Assembly: GCA_963711215.1 (NCBI GenBank)
Contig: CAVQDH010000013.1
Span: forward strand, 310,001 to 374,000
Reading direction: 5' to 3'
DNA: 64,000 nucleotides
Source: WHUA01 sp963711215
GTDB lineage: Bacteria; Pseudomonadota; Alphaproteobacteria; UBA8366
A model generated the notes under the pieces. That model worked only from the letters and a program-made list of their open reading frames with translations, did not search any database and was not told where the DNA came from. How positions within the stretch are numbered: the first letter of the stretch is position 1; each line of letters begins with the position of its first letter. Of this stretch, positions 63,354 to 64,000 are shown in pieces. A program made the position numbers and the translations under genes.

Positions 63354-64000
63354 ATGACACGGAAGGCAGCAACAGTGTTCGACACATCGATCTGGCGCTC
63401 CTGGGCGTCGCGGATGACGTCGCGCATGGCGCTGCAGCCGGCGCATTCCGCCGACCTCGACGGCCGGCGGGTGATGGCCGAGAAACGGGCGGCCGCCGCC
63501 GAGATCATCGCCAAGGAAGCGAACGCCATCCGTCTCAAGGCGCTTCTGGATGCTGCGCGGGAAGAAGCCGCCGACCGAAACATCCGCTCGGCGGAAGCGC
63601 GTTTCGCCGCGGCCCGGGGCGAGTGGGAGGCGGTGCGGCGCGGTTTCCAGCCTGAACCCGATCCCTATGCCGAGCCCGATGCGGCCGCGCCCAAGGCGCG
63701 CGTGCTGCCGTTTCCCGCCGCCGCGACCGCCTGGCTGCCGAGGCTGGCGGAAATTTCCCGGCGCAGGGAAGCTGTTGTTCGGCGGGCTTCCGATGCTGCT
63801 GCTCGTGAGCGGCATCGGCATCGCCGCCTATTTTCATGCGGCGGCAGGACCGTCGGCGACGGAACGGACGCCGGTCGTGCGGGCGTCGCTCGGTTCCCTC
63901 GACGCGCCGGGCAATACGCCGGAAGCCGGCAATCCCGGCGCCGTCGTCACCCTGCCGCCCGCGGGATCCGGTTCGGCGGCCGAGCTGCTGTCGAAGCCAG
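63354..64000 (+). CDS. Coiled-coil membrane protein, partial at window end, probable frameshift
   Basis: Begins MTRKAATVFDTSIWRSWASR (ATG 63354; GTG 63375 is an alternative) and continues into a long charged helix (EKRAAAAEIIAKEANAIRLK, ALLDAAREEAADRN). After about residue 135 the frame becomes Arg/His-rich, while the neighbouring frame holds a hydrophobic segment (LLFGGLPMLLLVSGIGIAAY) and a Pro/Gly/Ser-rich outer part (PVVRASLGSLDAPGNTPEAG) reaching the window edge. One indel near 63755-63775 would make a single-pass protein with cytoplasmic coiled coil and periplasmic tail. The 3' end lies outside. No family recognised. Confidence 0.5.
   Translation, partial: MTRKAATVFDTSIWRSWASRMTSRMALQPAHSADLDGRRVMAEKRAAAAEIIAKEANAIRLKALLDAAREEAADRNIRSAEARFAAARGEWEAVRRGFQPEPDPYAEPDAAAPKARVLPFPAAATAWLPRLAEISRRREAVVRRASDAAARERHRHRRLFSCGGRTVGDGTDAGRAGVARFPRRAGQYAGSRQSRRRRHPAARGIRFGGRAAVEA

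Noticed and set aside
63115..63357. 80-codon frame MRKFLCALMG...
   Set aside because: The Shine-Dalgarno-like sequence is too close to the ATG, and the product has no recognisable feature.
1..64000. CRISPR array, prophage, insertion sequence, rRNA or tRNA genes
   Set aside because: No regular direct repeats, transposase, phage genes or tRNA-like cloverleaf were seen by eye.

Overview
This GC-rich window carries about 50 protein-coding genes and looks like the chromosome of an alphaproteobacterium, perhaps Rhodospirillales- or Hyphomicrobiales-like (inference). The clues are a fused SecDF, an LdtR-type MarR regulator, tandem PAS_5-family proteins, CCCTCCCC-type intergenic hairpins, a CTTCGACAAGCTCAGGATGAGG-type palindrome, and many acyl-CoA/CoA-transferase genes. 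I see no rRNA, tRNA, insertion sequence, prophage or CRISPR array.

Layout. 0-11.4 kb is metabolism: flavin reductase-like protein, threonine dehydratase, penicillin-acylase-type hydrolase, ornithine/diaminopimelate-type decarboxylase, alpha/beta hydrolase, HemB, two tandem PAS_5 proteins, an O-acetylhomoserine sulfhydrylase and a GST. 11.6-19.7 kb is envelope: a very large ABC protein with a cyclic-nucleotide-binding tail and an apparent ATT start, a multi-pass acyltransferase-like protein, a DUF1003 protein and SecDF. 20.2-27.7 kb holds a small secreted protein, a possible double-glycine micro-ORF, a phytochelatin-synthase-like lipoprotein next to a glutaredoxin, a CaiB CoA-transferase, a DUF2252 protein, a DedA-PAP2 fusion and a Met/Gly-rich cupredoxin. 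28-46.3 kb is dominated by signalling (two chemoreceptors each followed by a small protein, a LuxR-type regulator, a hybrid histidine kinase, a CheY-like protein and two MarR regulators), interrupted by a Ca2+/H+ antiporter, a MAPEG protein-racemase pair, a three-gene valine catabolic operon and an ABC-2 exporter. 46.4-64 kb holds an LLM monooxygenase, a Tat-exported beta-carbonic anhydrase, a solute-binding protein, a NYN-LOTUS protein beside a trypsin-like protein, an MFS pump, a cardiolipin synthase, an SDR, two acyl-CoA dehydrogenases, an MmgE/PrpD protein, a TauD-type dioxygenase, a sulfatase and a partial membrane protein.

How genes work together. The clearest pathway is valine degradation (34166-37276): isobutyryl-CoA dehydrogenase, 3-hydroxyisobutyryl-CoA hydrolase and 3-hydroxyisobutyrate dehydrogenase. 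The phytochelatin synthase/glutaredoxin pair and the cupredoxin suggest thiol and metal handling. The receptors, regulators and hybrid kinase form a sensory region.

Caution. About 35 single-base frameshifts interrupt roughly 20 otherwise well conserved genes, including three in secDF, which is normally important for growth. The most economical explanation is uncorrected sequencing or assembly error. Frameshifted genes are therefore given as one full-length CDS with the break positions stated. The hybrid kinase and the ABC-2 permease are broken so often that real decay remains possible.
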